Source: Drosophila pseudoobscura (Eukaryota; Arthropoda; Insecta; Diptera; Drosophilidae). From it: 64,000 nt of DNA. Location: positions 22,878,001 to 22,942,000 of the forward strand of contig NC_046679.1 of the NCBI RefSeq assembly GCF_009870125.1, read 5' to 3'. The translations under genes and the position numbers were made by a program. Below the pieces are notes generated by a model. That model worked only from the letters and a program-made list of their open reading frames with translations, made no database searches and was not told the origin of the DNA. Of the stretch, positions 52,730 to 64,000 are shown in pieces; position 1 is the first letter of the stretch; each line of letters starts with the position of its first letter.

Positions 52730-54795
52730 TATAAAAACTATGTCAAATAATTGCAAAAACAAAATAGTTTCATTTTAGATGTGTGCAAAGCAACTCTACT
52801 AAGAACAAATTACTAAACGCATACTAAAACTAAATCCGAAGCTAAACCAAAAACTAAAAAGCGTAAAGCAACAATAATAAAACATGATACATATGTATGT
52901 ATATCTGTAGTAGTTCGTGTCGTAGTAAGCAACAGCACAGCAAAAGTTGAAAGTTAATTGATTGGCGGCAACTTTTCAGCTGCTCAAGAACCCGAAATTG
53001 AAATTGTAATTGAATTTTGAAAGTGGAATGTCAATGTTAACTCTCCAACCATGCCCACTTCCACGTGCACACACACACCAACACCTACAGACTCGAACAA
53101 CACATGCTACCTAGATTGAATAATAAGTTTATTGGCTATAAAATGTGAAATTTACTAGAAATTTAAATTAAATGTTAGTTACTAGCAATCCGAAAAATGA
53201 AAATGAACATGGGAAGTGTGAACAAATTCTGATCCTGGAAATGATTGGAATGAGCTGAGAAAGTAATGCCTGAAAGACCAATTCAAAATGTATTTTGTAT
53301 ATTCTTTTGTTGCTAACCCGGCACAGCACCACTTTCCTAGACTAACTATAAGATCTTGGTCCTCCTTGGCCCGACCTGAACTCCTGAACTGGTTTGATAT
53401 CGCACACGCAGAGACACACAACACTCTCCCCTCCCCCAAAAATTACCCCAAATGCAATGGAGAAGATTGTATGATCGTGTGATCGCTCCCTTTAGTGTAT
53501 AGTTGGATGGAAACACCTCATAAACTGCCATTTGCCACGCTATATAATCTCTAGGTTCAACTGTGTCTTGGCTGCGGCAATTCATTTAGTTTAGTCTTAA
53601 GCGTTTACAATCGAGTTTTGATCTGGTTTTGTATGTTGAATGAAAATTGCTGTTCCTTTTGCTATGAAACCAACCTCCCTCCACTTTTTGGCACTTTGTG
53701 TTGGACGCGAAACGAAACGAGATATGAAATATGATGTGAGATGAGATGAGATTAGAGAGATCCTGAATTGAATTGGAATATAAACGGAATAGAAGGCAAC
53801 GAGAACGAGCACTCGTTGACGGTGATGATGCTCTGAGCATCATGTTAATCTTATATATGTATGAATAATCTACCACATAGCAACCCATTGTTTTATTATT
53901 TAAAACTTATTATGAAACACTTAATAATGCAGAAACGGTAGAGCGGAGTAACGAATGAGTATATGGAAGAAACAGAATCCCAAATAAATCAAATCAAATC
54001 ATAGAAAAATATAAATACCAACAAACAATGACAACAATGATTGATGCAACCATTCAAATTATGTGGAATTTCAAAATACCTTATTGTAATTAATATTATT
54101 ATTATTATTATTAATAAAGTATAAGATTTCAAATATCAATAAATGAGAATACGACAAAAGTATCCCCTCCCCCACCGTTTAAAATTTCAATATGGAACTT
54201 CCCTTCATTTTGTTAAAATTGTTTTTATTAATTTGTTAAAGTCTATTAAAGTTAATGACTTAAGCTTACGATTAAACAATTGCATTATTTATACGTATAT
54301 GAAAGTAGAATTTCATTAGATTTTTTTAATTTTTGCCAACAGTTTTTAACTTTTTCTATAATTTTTTTATTGCATATCGAATAAACATTTGACACAAGCG
54401 AATAAAAACTTTGAATACTAAAATACATAAAACCTTCCACTTAAAGCAAAGTACAGATATAAAAGATACAGGATAAAATGATGCACTAGATACCGAAACA
54501 AAGACAAGACGAAACGATAGAAGACGACGTTATTTACAGGATTACTTAAGATACAAATAGAATACACACCGAATGTGTAGAATGTGTAGGGAGTGGTAGT
54601 AGAGTAGAATACAATATATAAAACGGGAATATTTGTTGTGGTGTATACGTTGTATAAAAAATAGAATACTAGAGGGCATTTCTATGCGTATGTGGTTGCT
54701 TGTGTGACACCTCCATGGAATTGCACAGGGATTATACATATGTTGGGGGAGGACTTCGTCAAAGTACGTCCATGCTAGGTAGAGGTGTCCACATC
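52730..54795. other. Convergent 3' region between Ubc6 and Cdep
   Basis: AT-rich sequence without a gene. It should hold the 3' UTRs of both convergent genes. On the - strand an AATAAA (TTTATT on the + strand, 54366-54371) could end Cdep. An ATT array lies at 54093-54114. Confidence 0.6.
54093..54114 (+). repeat. (ATT)n microsatellite
   Basis: About seven ATT units. Confidence 0.8.
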
Positions 54796-56913
54796 CTAAT
54801 TGCCGAGCACTGCATGGCTGTGTATGTTCTTAAAGTCTTGGGTCTGTGTGGTGCTCCGCAAAACCTCCAGCCATCTATGAAGATAAGGAAACCAAAGTTA
54901 GCTGGTTCTTTAGCTCATATTTGATAAATGTAGCTCCTCCACTCACCTGTTATAGGTATGCGCACTCTCTGCTCTGAAGAAGTACACATGATTCTTGAAG
55001 GAGAGCTTGAACACAAACTCCTTCTGCACGGCATCCTGGTGGCCGGGCGGTCCCACTGTGTATCCCAGCAGCGGGAGACTGGCGAGGGCAAACTCATCCT
55101 GGTAACTCTTATAGAAGTACAGGCAGAATGAGGTGAACACCACCCAGAGCTTCTGCCAGCCGGAGCTGTTCTTGAATTTACGCAGCAGATAGCCGGACAG
55201 CTGGTGCTCGGCCGCGATTAGATGATCGCCCAGTCCGACGGTTGCGCCACGATGCCAGCAGACGTGCAGAGCGGTATTGCTTCTGGATGGCTGCGTCTTG
55301 CTCTGCTGCTGGAGCTGCAGCTGCTGAGGGGTCAGGGGTCCGCCTCCGTTGATGCTGCTGTTCAGACTGCTGTTGTTGCCGTTCGTCAAACCGAACAGAT
55401 CGAGACCTTCTTCGGACGAGCCTAGGGATAGCGAGGGACACAGAGATAGAGAGAGAGTTGAATTAGTTATCGTTCTGTATAGAGTGTACATCGGGGATAT
55501 GGGTGCTTGCTTACAAGGCCTTGCAGCGTGCTTTTCTTGCCAGCCATAAACAGAGAAATATATTAGAAAGTTTAACAAATAAAAGAAGACTAAAGAGAGA
55601 GTTATCTTAATGCACCCCACTGAATCCCCTCTAGATATACTCACTGCAGTTCTTGAGCGTCGTCAACTGGAGCTGCATGTTGGGCGGACCATTCTTGACG
55701 TCCGCCGCCGCCTTGGAAAGCTCGGCCAGCCAGAGGGTTTTCTCGGCGGTGGTGCCCGCACTCACCGTGATGGCGCACTGGCCCCCGAATATGGAGAACG
55801 TGTTGTGCTCGGCATTCTCTGTAAGCAGGGAACGCACCGGAACGTGGCCGAGTATGCGAAAGCTTTGATCCAGCGGCGACTTTGAGCCGTACAGCAGGAT
55901 GTCCGAGAACAGGAAGAACATGCGCTGCTGCAGGCCGCGCTTGGAGTGCTTCAGCAGGCAACCCTGCCGAATGAGGCGCCGATGGGGCTGTACCAGCTGC
56001 TCGAAGCTGATGTCACGCTGCAGCTCGCACAGCTCAACGAAATTAGCCGAATCGGGAAGCTGTGCACGGATTTCCTTGGTGCTGCGAATGAGCAGATGGT
56101 AGACGGCCTGGCAGTCGGCATAGTCGATGTGCTCCTCGGCGTAGTAGTCGCAAAGCCGCTCCAGGAGGAGCTGGTAGTGCAGCAGGCGGTTTAGGGGCTT
56201 CAGCAGCAACTCCCCGATAGGCAGATAGCAGACCTTCTGTTGCTCAAAGTCCTTGTACACCTGCTGGAAGCGATTGTCCGTCTCGTACATGTCGTTCAGG
56301 CAGTGTAGTATGTCCAGATGGGTCTGCACGTACTCGTCATAGATGGGCAGCGCCGCCATGTGCTTCATCATCACGTCTCCGATGCGGTGGGAGTCGTGGG
56401 TGCCGCGGCCCTCCCACAGCACCATGCGGTGCTCGATGTCCCGCAAAAAGAGGTTGTGGTGCTGCGCCAGCGAGTCGAGCAGCTCGAACAGCGGCTGCAG
56501 CTGCTCCACATCTTCAATGCTCAGTACCTGACGGAACGAGTTGTTCAGCACATCCAGGTCTTTCTTGTACGTCCGCTCTGTCATCAGCAGCTCCTTGGCC
56601 AGAAAGTAGCTCGGTTCAGTAGGCCACTTCCTCTTCTTGACCTCCGCCTCGATGTCATGCTGCGTGCTCATCGGATGGCCATTCCCGTTATGGCCGTTCT
56701 GGTGGGGTGCCGTTGCCGTGGCCACTCCGGTGGCCAGTTCCTGCCTCTTGGCATGCTGGATCTCTGCCTGGATCACATCGTAGGTGCCAGCCTCTGAGCG
56801 CGAGAGCGAAGAGGACTTATCCGATCCCAATGTGAGGTCGTAGCGCGTCGGAGGAGTGGTGATCTCCCCACGTCTATCCAGCGACATGTTGCCATTGATT
56901 CCGTGATAGACAT
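54796..56913 (-). CDS. Cdep: Cdep, C-terminal half (DH-PH-PH), 5' part not in view
   Basis: Three - strand exons, 55645-56913, 54947-55421 and 54796-54874 (introns of 223 and 72 nt), encode the last 606 residues. The first exon opens with an acceptor (TTTTCAG) and two bases of a split codon, so the protein continues from an exon further upstream. A low-complexity linker leads into a Dbl-homology domain (starting KRKWPTEPSYFLAKELLMTE), then a PH domain (GCLLKHSKRGLQQRMFFLFS to LWLAELSKAA). After a Gln/Asn/Ser-rich insert comes a second PH domain (SGYLLRKFKNSSGWQKLWVV to RWLEVLRS). Order and wording match FARP1/2, whose FERM domain would be encoded upstream. FARP proteins are membrane-associated Rho/Rac regulators acting in dendrites, synapses and epithelia. 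The ATG at 56887 is internal, not the start. Confidence 0.92.
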
Positions 56914-58463
56914 CTGAAAATCAATCAAAAGAGGAACATAAAAATAATGAAATCATAAACCCAATGAATCAAATGAAGCTTAAAGCAAACTGTTAAAAAT
57001 TAAATTAATATCTTAACTTGAAATATTTAACTCAAGAATTTCATTAACTAAAATTTAATTTAACTAAAATATTGTTCCCTTTTTTCTGAAATCCAAACTC
57101 ATTCCCGATCTTTTGTTTGATTAATGAAGTTTTATTTATTTAGTTTCGTTTCTATATAATTATAATTTAATGCTTGTTAAATCGATTGCTCGTGTACATT
57201 TCATTTTGTATTCACTTTGTTTAAAGACCTTTGTATTATCCTTTTCGATTTGGTTGAGTTTTTATGTGAGATTTTTCGGTTGAAAAGAATTCAATTAAAC
57301 TGAAATTTCTTTGAGTATTATTATTTTTCCTGTCTTACTTTCTAAAATTCAGCTAAATTTTGTGTGTGGTGTGTTTTGTGTCTGTTCTCTATATAAATAC
57401 AAAATCTTAAATGAAATAAACACTCAATTTGCACTCGAAGGAAAAGGAAAAGATTACAAATAGTAAATATTCCATTTTGGCAACCGAAAAGTCCGGTTTA
57501 AAAAAGTTATCCTAACTAAATAATTGGGTTCTTTTGGTGGTTTGGCAATTCAAAAAATGATTAAATCCAAGCGAAACTTTGTTCACAACAACCAATTTTC
57601 GTTTAAATCTCATTCCCGACTAAGAGCTAAACACAAATGGATATTTTTTGATTCGAATACTTTTGATCTGTATTAACTTATTTGAAATTATTGTACGTTG
57701 TACGATCTTCTCTCCTGTTCTTCTAGGGCCCGTTTCTATTCTCACTAACAACTCTTATATATTTCTTCCAACTATCATTATAAACTTAAAGATCTCATGA
57801 TGGAGTTTCCCAAACGATTTAAAACTTAATAGGGTTCGTCTAATTTCGTTTAATTCCTTTTGTTTCTCCCATTTTTTAATGGAATGGGGATTGGAAAGTG
57901 GGTGTTTTCTTTTTGGCACATTTATGTACTAGAAACTAGAACTAATGGCTAATACAACATTTCTTCAATTGTGATAATTGTAATTAATATTTCAATTGTT
58001 AATTGCTTCTAAAAACTTTTTGGCATATAAATTAAAAACGTATATAGCACAAGAACTATATAAAATATATGGCTAGAAAACCCGCTTGGAGACATGAAGT
58101 AAATGCTTTCATTTCAAACTGTGATAATACCGAACTGCTCTGATCTGGAGGATCTGTCACGAGGAACTCCCAAGATATTAAACTCCTTCCTGGAGGTTTC
58201 TATTTTCGATATATTTAGTTGGGTATTTCAAAGCATTTGGCTGATTTGTCGCACCTTCAACTGAGAGATTACTAGACTTATAGCATAGGTATTTGTATAT
58301 ATGGCAACTATCGTAGTTTAGAAGATTGATTCCATATACCCGCATGTATATGGATTAACACTTTGACTGGAACTCAGATTGATAGCTATATTGAGAGCAT
58401 AGATCTGCATAACCTATACTGATTGATCGAATACTGAATCATTGGCAACTTGAATGAAGAATC

Positions 58464-58507
<44 letters not shown>

Positions 58508-59306
58508 ATATAGATAACTTTAATCTTAAATGTCGTGTCGTCTCGATTTGTATTGTGTGTATTAGCTAAATAACAATTAAACATTTGTTTGGTTTATTCC
58601 ATTATTCGATGATTAAACAGTGCATTAAAATTTGTTCAACTCGTTTAACGTTTTCGCTCTCGATATATCTCATATACTCGTATATATATATTTGAATGTT
58701 GAATTGATCTATAACATTATCATATATATATATATCATAATATATGTATTAGATGCCGCTAATGGGCAACTCAATCTACCAACGATCTACCATCCATCCA
58801 TACATCTACTACTTCATCTCATCTTTTAATTCTTTTCATCCGACATCAACGATCATCATCCATATCATCATCATCATTTCGATTATTTAAGTTATTTTGT
58901 AAGTAATTTATTTGATTTTTTATGTTTGTTATGTTATGTTAATTTGATTAAAATGTCCTTTAATTTGGAATTTGATTTGATTTTCAAACGCTTCAATAAT
59001 AACTTCTTGGCTCTTCTTTGGGTTTTTGTTTCGCAGCTTGTAAGATTCTTGGGATTCTTGGGATGCTTTGGTTTTTCTTTTTTCTTTTCTTGGTTTGTCG
59101 TAAATCAGTCTCAATTACAAATAAGTTGGTTATACATATAAGTACTTGGATTGTGTGTAAAAGTCGTAGAGTTGTTCTAAAAAATGTTGTTCCAAGGCAA
59201 CGGAAGAAATCAAAATGCTGCACTCAAAAAAGGAGAGGGGGCACACGCAACATCCTAGGTATCCTAGAGATCTCTTTTATCCATTTTAATTCCATTCTAC
59301 CGATCT
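56914..59306 (-). other. AT-rich stretch upstream of the Cdep DH exon
   Basis: About 2.4 kb with no coding frame that I can support; probably Cdep intron plus the 3' UTR of the long ORF. On the - strand, AATAAA signals lie near 58908-58913 and 58592-58597, suited to the long ORF. An (AT)n tract occupies about 58470-58504. Confidence 0.6.
58470..58504 (+). repeat. (AT)n microsatellite
   Basis: About 17 uninterrupted AT units; shorter AT runs lie at about 58679-58692 and 58720-58734. Confidence 0.9.
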
Positions 59307-62300
59307 CTACTGATCACTTAGGTCATCCGAGTCATGGAACTTGGGCGGAGGATCGACGCGTATGTCCAGTCCACAGGCATAGCGCTCGTACTCAATGGGT
59401 TCGCTCTCGTAGTCGGACAGAAAATCGGGATATGGCAGCTGCTGTCGGGGCGGTTGTCCCTCCTGCTGTTGCTGTTGCTGCTGCTGCTCCATGGTTCCTC
59501 CTCTGGGTGCTCCCCGTCTTATGGTTCCCATGGATCCTGCTCCTCCTGCTGATCCCGATCCTGCTGCCACTGCACCAAAGCCACTGCAACTGTCTTCACT
59601 GGAGTTGGCCAGCTCATCAGAGAGACCTCCTCCTCGAGTCTCGTACTCGCTCTCCTCGGGATTGCAGTAGCTGCGTCCGTGGTAAGGCTGCGCCTGAGCC
59701 GCCGCACTCGAGGTGCTTGCTGCCATGGAATCCTCCCGCTTCAGGGTCCTCTTCTTGGTGCGGGCTGGCTTAACAGGCTGCCCGCTGGCCGGGGGCATAG
59801 GGTGATTGGCCGGCGCCGGGCGATCCACTAAGGCCTGGTACATGGGCTTCGTGATGTGCCCGAGGCGGTCGTAGCGCGGGAAGCCCATCTCATCTACGTT
59901 GTCGCTCATGTCGAGGCTCTCGAACTTTCCGCTGTACTGCGGATAGTCATCGTATTCATCCGTCTCTCCGCGCTCCAGCTCCTCGTCGAACTCCAGATAC
60001 TGATCGTCGCGTTGGTACTGGGAGGAGTACTCGGAGCTTCCCGAGTCCATCTCGGGCATATACCCCTCCGAGCACTCTGAGCTCTCGGCCTGCTCCAGTA
60101 GTGCAGCGGCCGTCATGTTGGCCCTGATCCTCTTGGCCGGCAGCTGTCGCTTTTTGCGATAGCCGCGACTCCGTAGCTTTGGGTCCTGGCCCCTCACATC
60201 CAGGGAGCTGTCCGTGTCGTTGCCACTGGGAGGACTCTTCATGGAGGTGGCCACAGCTGCCGCGGTCAGCTGACCGCTGGTCGCCTTCCTCGGGGGCTTC
60301 TGCACCAGCTGATTAGGGGGTGACTCCGAGCTGAGGCTGCTCGAGTAGTAGGGTGAGCAGCGGATCAGCTTGTCCGCCCGCTGGGGCATGTGAGGAGAAT
60401 AGGGTTCGGTGCTCTCGCTGTTCAGGGTATTGGTGGTCGTCGTGGTGTTGGTGGCCGAGGATGTGGAGTGCGCGTCGCGCTCCTCGTCAATCCGCATGGG
60501 CTGCTCCTGCGAAGACTGCTGCGACTTGCTCAGCATGTGCTCGTGGAAGGAGCTCGACTGCCGCAGCTGCTTGCTGCTAGTCTTGAAGTCTCGTATCTGG
60601 GTCTTCGACAGTGTTTTGTCGTCGTAGCTGTGATGCTTGGCTAGCGGCTTGGCTGGCGGTGCCCCCACATCTCCGGGCAGATCGCTGGGCGTAACAATCG
60701 GTGGCACAGTGGGCACCGGTGGAGGAGCTGCCTTTACGTGTGTTGGTACAGGAGGCGGCACCACTTTCTTGGCATTGGCATTGGCTTTGGCAGTAGCCTC
60801 TTCCTCTGCCTCGGCGGCAGCGGCTGCCTGCTCTGCCAATCCTGGCTGCTTCATCTTGTTCAGGAGTGCCTGCATGATGGGACGGGTCACCGCTGGCTTC
60901 GGCTTTGTGGGTGGCTGTGGTGCCCGTGGCTTGGGGCGTACCTGCTGCGACTGTTGTGTCTGGATCTGAGTGGTGTTTAGTGCTCCCGCTGAAGTCGCAG
61001 CCGGAACTACCGCTCCGTGGAGTGGCACAAATTCTTGGCTCTGATACCGCTCCGTCAGCTTCTCCGTGTGCGCATACAAACGCTCCACGAAAGGCGACTC
61101 CGACTCGGAGCAGATCTCCTGGCTCTGGTAGAGTTTCGACATCATTTCCAAGGAACGTCGCTTGCGGGCCGCAGCACTGGTCTCGGGCTGTCCACTGGCG
61201 GTGCCTGTCAGTGGCGATATTTCAGTGTGCTCCTGACTGGATCGGCCCTGATTGCCATTGCTGCCACTGCGTCGGTGCACCTGCGGCAGGGAGCAGCGCT
61301 TTTCCTCGCTGGGCGATCCCAGCGATCCCTTGGCGCCCGACCCCACACGCTGCTGCTGCTTCAAAGGAGTGGCAGCCACGAGAGTGCGGCTACTGGAGGT
61401 GGACCAATCGCTGATCGTTTGGGCCATCTCCGTGAGCGTCAGGGTGGTGTCGTCGCTGCGCGTGGCCGATGTGGGTTCGCTCATCTTGTCCGTCTCCGAG
61501 TTTGAGAGTATGTCGTAGCGCAGGCCGTCGGAGGAGCCGTTGTCGCCGCTGAACTTGTGCGAGAAGCTGCCGCCGCTCTGCTCGTTCAAGCTCTCCGCGG
61601 ACTTGTTGATGGAGCTCATGCTCGACTTGGTTTGGTTTGACTTTTCGCTCTTGGCGCACGACTGCGTGGACACGGCCGACAGGCTGTCGGATCCCGAGAG
61701 ATTGGCATACTGACGCACAGTGTTAGTGCCCGTAGACCACTCCGAGATGCTCAGCCCAATGGAAGTGTCCTCAGAATGGGAGCTGTGCGTGCACTTCTTG
61801 TGCTGCAGTCCCATTCGCACGGTGCCATCCAGATCTGTACCAATGGAACTGGTCTCCTCCTCGGAGTGGCTCGAGTGACTGCACTTCTTGCAGCTGCCGC
61901 CGCTGCTCAATCTCTTCTCGTAGTTCCGCCGCACTGTGGTCTGATCGTCCAAGTAGGTGGTGCTCGCGGACAGGATGTCGTCGATGGAGGTGTCCGAATT
62001 GTTTGATCCTCGCGACAATTTTCTCAAATGTGGATCGGGCGAGAGCTGCACCTTGATGGTGCCCGGCATAAACACATCGTCGTTGGAAAAGAGCTCATCC
62101 TCGGAGAGCGGGCTCCTTGGAGCTGGCGAGCGTGTGGGCTGGGCTACAATCACCTCGGGGCTGGAGTTCTTGCGTGGTCCCGCCCTGGCCGTGGGCTGTG
62201 TGGACGCCGTACTGCAGCTGACGTTCAGCGAAGACGACAGACACGAGGCAGCACTCAGGGTGGAGCTGAGACAGCTAACCGTGTCGGGCTGGATTTGCTC

Positions 62301-64000
62301 GCTGCCAAAGTCCTTGTCCTCGAAGGCAGAGGACATAAGGTAGGCAGTGTCCTCGTAGGGCAGCACCTTGGCCACATCGGGCGGTCCATGGCCCTCTTCT
62401 TCGAGCAACACCACTTGGTCGGCGCCCTGGGCTTCGCTGGCGTAGTACGTCTCAATGTTCTCCACGATGATAGGTGCACCGACAGTGCTCGAGGGAGGCG
62501 AGGGCCAGTCTACGGAGTCCTGGCTCTGTTGAAAGGACATGCTCGCCTTCCAGCAGAAAGACTTTGGCACGGGCTTGTCTAGATCCGGCATGGCATAGAG
62601 GCTATCTGGCGGCTTAACTGGCACATGATCGAAGGGGATCTCTGGCAGTGGCCAGTCCTCCGAGTCCTGGCTTCCCGCATTCGACAGACACATCAGAGTG
62701 TGCCGCTCCCCGTCGTCCCCATCCCCCTGCTGCTCATCCACATGGGTCACCGAGAAGCGTCCCGTGACGAGAGTCGGGGACTTTGGGTCGTTTATGCTGC
62801 CCAAACTGGAGAGACGATCCCCGGTGGCCGAGTCGCAGGGAATCTCCGGCATTTCAGCGGAGGTGCGACGATCGGCATCAGAGATATAGGCTAGATTGGT
62901 GTTGCTTCTCGAGTCAGAGCTGAGACTCGGCTGGTGGTCGGTGGAGCCCACCGACTCGTCTCGCATGCTCACAGAATGCGTGGAGGCCTTGCTCACGTCA
63001 TCTTCCATGCTGGACTTCTCCGAGGCCGTGCTTCGCTCCGAGATGCGCGACAGGGTGCGGCCCAGAGTGAAGCCTGTGCTGTAGCCGATGATGTCCGTTG
63101 GATTGACGCCGATTCCGCCAAGATTACTGGTCATCGCCGGGTAGCCGAATGTCGTGGGAAAGTCATTCAGATCGTCCTGGTAGCTGGTGTCGCTCTCATC
63201 CCTCTTTTGCTCGTCGGGGGACACCTCCTTCACGTCGCTGTCCGAGGAGTCGCGCAGGGGATGCTGCGCATCGTAGCGCTCGTATCCCCCATCCGTCTCC
63301 ACGTGGTGCCAGGGATCGTCGGTGCTGGAGCTGTTTGAACTCTCGATAGGGAAGGGCTTCCAGGTGCTCTGCTGCTCCTTTGCGGCCAGGTCTCCGCGTC
63401 TCTGGGCAGCTCCCAGCGAGCCGGAGCTGCTCTCCGTCTCGAACGAGCCCCGCGACTCTACGCTCAGGGAACCCTTCGAGTCGAAGCTCGACTTCGACTC
63501 CTGGGAGCTGCGATCACTGCCAGATTTGCCCGGTTCCGCTTGGGTCACCGACAGCTTCTTCCCGGCATTCGCACGGGCGGGCTTCTCGATCCGCGGCGGC
63601 TTTCGCGATCCTCCCGAGCTCGATTCACTGTCCTCGGTCCGCTGCAGGATCTTGGCTATGCGCTCTTCAATCGGATCCAAGTAGGACTCTGTGCTGTTTC
63701 CCAGATCGATGGGACTCTGCTTCTCCAGCGTGGGAGTTGTTGGCTTCTTTCCTGGGATCAGTACTTTGGTTGGCTCGTTGGTGGGTGTCTGTTCATTGGA
63801 TTCTCCAGCGGGTTCCTCCATTCCATCCTTACCGGCGGCCACATCCAGCTGAAGCATTCTCTGCTTGAGCTCCTGGCACTTTTTGGCCTCCTCGTTTCCA
63901 AAGTCCTGTGAGATGCCCAGCGGGCGGGCTATGGAGCAGCTTACACTCGACTCCTCCTCGACGGAGCTCTTCTCCTTGCCCACCGACAGACTCCAATCCT
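59307..64000 (-). CDS. Very long Ser-rich disordered protein, 3' exon, cut by the window edge
   Basis: One frame is open from the right edge to a TAG at 59309-59307, giving at least 1,563 residues without an intron. The apparent first Met is a GTG inside the frame, so the true start lies outside. The product is Ser-, Asp- and Glu-rich with no globular domain that I recognise. Visible short motifs: a charged helix-like stretch near the edge (EEAKKCQELKQRMLQLD); GRFSVTHV with an RFxV core (62748-62759); twin SQDSxDWP motifs (about 62505-62530 and 62646-62672); twin KKC[ST]HSSHSE motifs (about 61765-61900); twin IS[DE]WST motifs; Pro-rich SH3-type ligands (KPRAPQPPTKPKP, PPPVPTHVKAAPPPVP); a stretch of nine Gln at about 59464-59490; and a C-terminus ending KFHDSDDLSDQ. 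It lies on the same strand as Cdep, between its DH exon and wherever its FERM exons are. It may be an alternative 3' exon of Cdep or a separate gene. Confidence 0.88.
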   Translation of the reverse strand, partial: DWSLSVGKEKSSVEEESSVSCSIARPLGISQDFGNEEAKKCQELKQRMLQLDVAAGKDGMEEPAGESNEQTPTNEPTKVLIPGKKPTTPTLEKQSPIDLGNSTESYLDPIEERIAKILQRTEDSESSSGGSRKPPRIEKPARANAGKKLSVTQAEPGKSGSDRSSQESKSSFDSKGSLSVESRGSFETESSSGSLGAAQRRGDLAAKEQQSTWKPFPIESSNSSSTDDPWHHVETDGGYERYDAQHPLRDSSDSDVKEVSPDEQKRDESDTSYQDDLNDFPTTFGYPAMTSNLGGIGVNPTDIIGYSTGFTLGRTLSRISERSTASEKSSMEDDVSKASTHSVSMRDESVGSTDHQPSLSSDSRSNTNLAYISDADRRTSAEMPEIPCDSATGDRLSSLGSINDPKSPTLVTGRFSVTHVDEQQGDGDDGERHTLMCLSNAGSQDSEDWPLPEIPFDHVPVKPPDSLYAMPDLDKPVPKSFCWKASMSFQQSQDSVDWPSPPSSTVGAPIIVENIETYYASEAQGADQVVLLEEEGHGPPDVAKVLPYEDTAYLMSSAFEDKDFGSEQIQPDTVSCLSSTLSAASCLSSSLNVSCSTASTQPTARAGPRKNSSPEVIVAQPTRSPAPRSPLSEDELFSNDDVFMPGTIKVQLSPDPHLRKLSRGSNNSDTSIDDILSASTTYLDDQTTVRRNYEKRLSSGGSCKKCSHSSHSEEETSSIGTDLDGTVRMGLQHKKCTHSSHSEDTSIGLSISEWSTGTNTVRQYANLSGSDSLSAVSTQSCAKSEKSNQTKSSMSSINKSAESLNEQSGGSFSHKFSGDNGSSDGLRYDILSNSETDKMSEPTSATRSDDTTLTLTEMAQTISDWSTSSSRTLVAATPLKQQQRVGSGAKGSLGSPSEEKRCSLPQVHRRSGSNGNQGRSSQEHTEISPLTGTASGQPETSAAARKRRSLEMMSKLYQSQEICSESESPFVERLYAHTEKLTERYQSQEFVPLHGAVVPAATSAGALNTTQIQTQQSQQVRPKPRAPQPPTKPKPAVTRPIMQALLNKMKQPGLAEQAAAAAEAEEEATAKANANAKKVVPPPVPTHVKAAPPPVPTVPPIVTPSDLPGDVGAPPAKPLAKHHSYDDKTLSKTQIRDFKTSSKQLRQSSSFHEHMLSKSQQSSQEQPMRIDEERDAHSTSSATNTTTTTNTLNSESTEPYSPHMPQRADKLIRCSPYYSSSLSSESPPNQLVQKPPRKATSGQLTAAAVATSMKSPPSGNDTDSSLDVRGQDPKLRSRGYRKKRQLPAKRIRANMTAAALLEQAESSECSEGYMPEMDSGSSEYSSQYQRDDQYLEFDEELERGETDEYDDYPQYSGKFESLDMSDNVDEMGFPRYDRLGHITKPMYQALVDRPAPANHPMPPASGQPVKPARTKKRTLKREDSMAASTSSAAAQAQPYHGRSYCNPEESEYETRGGGLSDELANSSEDSCSGFGAVAAGSGSAGGAGSMGTIRRGAPRGGTMEQQQQQQQQEGQPPRQQLPYPDFLSDYESEPIEYERYACGLDIRVDPPPKFHDSDDLSDQ

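Overview
The window is Drosophila nuclear DNA. Genes have short GT-AG introns (often 52-72 nt), CAAA-ATG type start contexts and Drosophila core-promoter elements (TATA, Inr, DPE, and the GGTCACACT Ohler motif 1/M1BP element). Two relics resemble the DINE-1/INE-1 repeat family. Their sequence, plus the many GC-rich hexamer arrays (GGGACT, GGGTAT, GGATNC, CTGTAT), point to an obscura-group species; that species call is an inference from memory. Two genes are recognised with confidence: Ubc6 (the Rad6/UBE2A ubiquitin conjugase) and Cdep (the FARP1/2 homologue). I recall both from cytological region 82 of D. melanogaster 3R, so the window is probably Muller element E.

Layout, left to right. 1-16.6 kb: no gene recognised, only simple repeats, unassigned TATA boxes and one short ORF. 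16.6-19.4 kb (+): an Mpv17/PMP22-family membrane protein. 21.4-23.7 kb (+): a two-membrane-segment leucine-rich-repeat protein. 23.6-24.5 kb: a possible decayed coding stretch. 24.5-31.9 kb: no gene seen. 32.0-32.7 kb (+): a small secreted orphan whose start codon sits alone in exon 1. 33.8-36.2 kb (-), 40.9-44.8 kb (+) and 46.2-48.1 kb (+): three takeout/JHBP-family secreted lipid-binding proteins with one shared ancestral intron layout. 48.5-49.7 kb (-): broken coding relics, including a pogo/CENP-B-type transposase N-terminus. 50.0-52.7 kb (+): Ubc6. 54.8-56.9 kb (-): the DH-PH-PH half of Cdep. 59.3 kb to the right edge (-): one very long open exon for a Ser-rich, disordered protein that I could not identify, cut by the window edge.

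The genes do not form an operon-like pathway. The one functional cluster is the JHBP trio, whose products should be secreted carriers of small hydrophobic ligands. The most interesting items are the unidentified >1,560-residue exon lying upstream of the Cdep DH exon on the same strand, the duplicated motif-1 promoter module in front of Ubc6, the near-intronless JHBP paralogue, and the orphan secreted protein. I found no tRNA, rRNA, CRISPR array or intact transposon.
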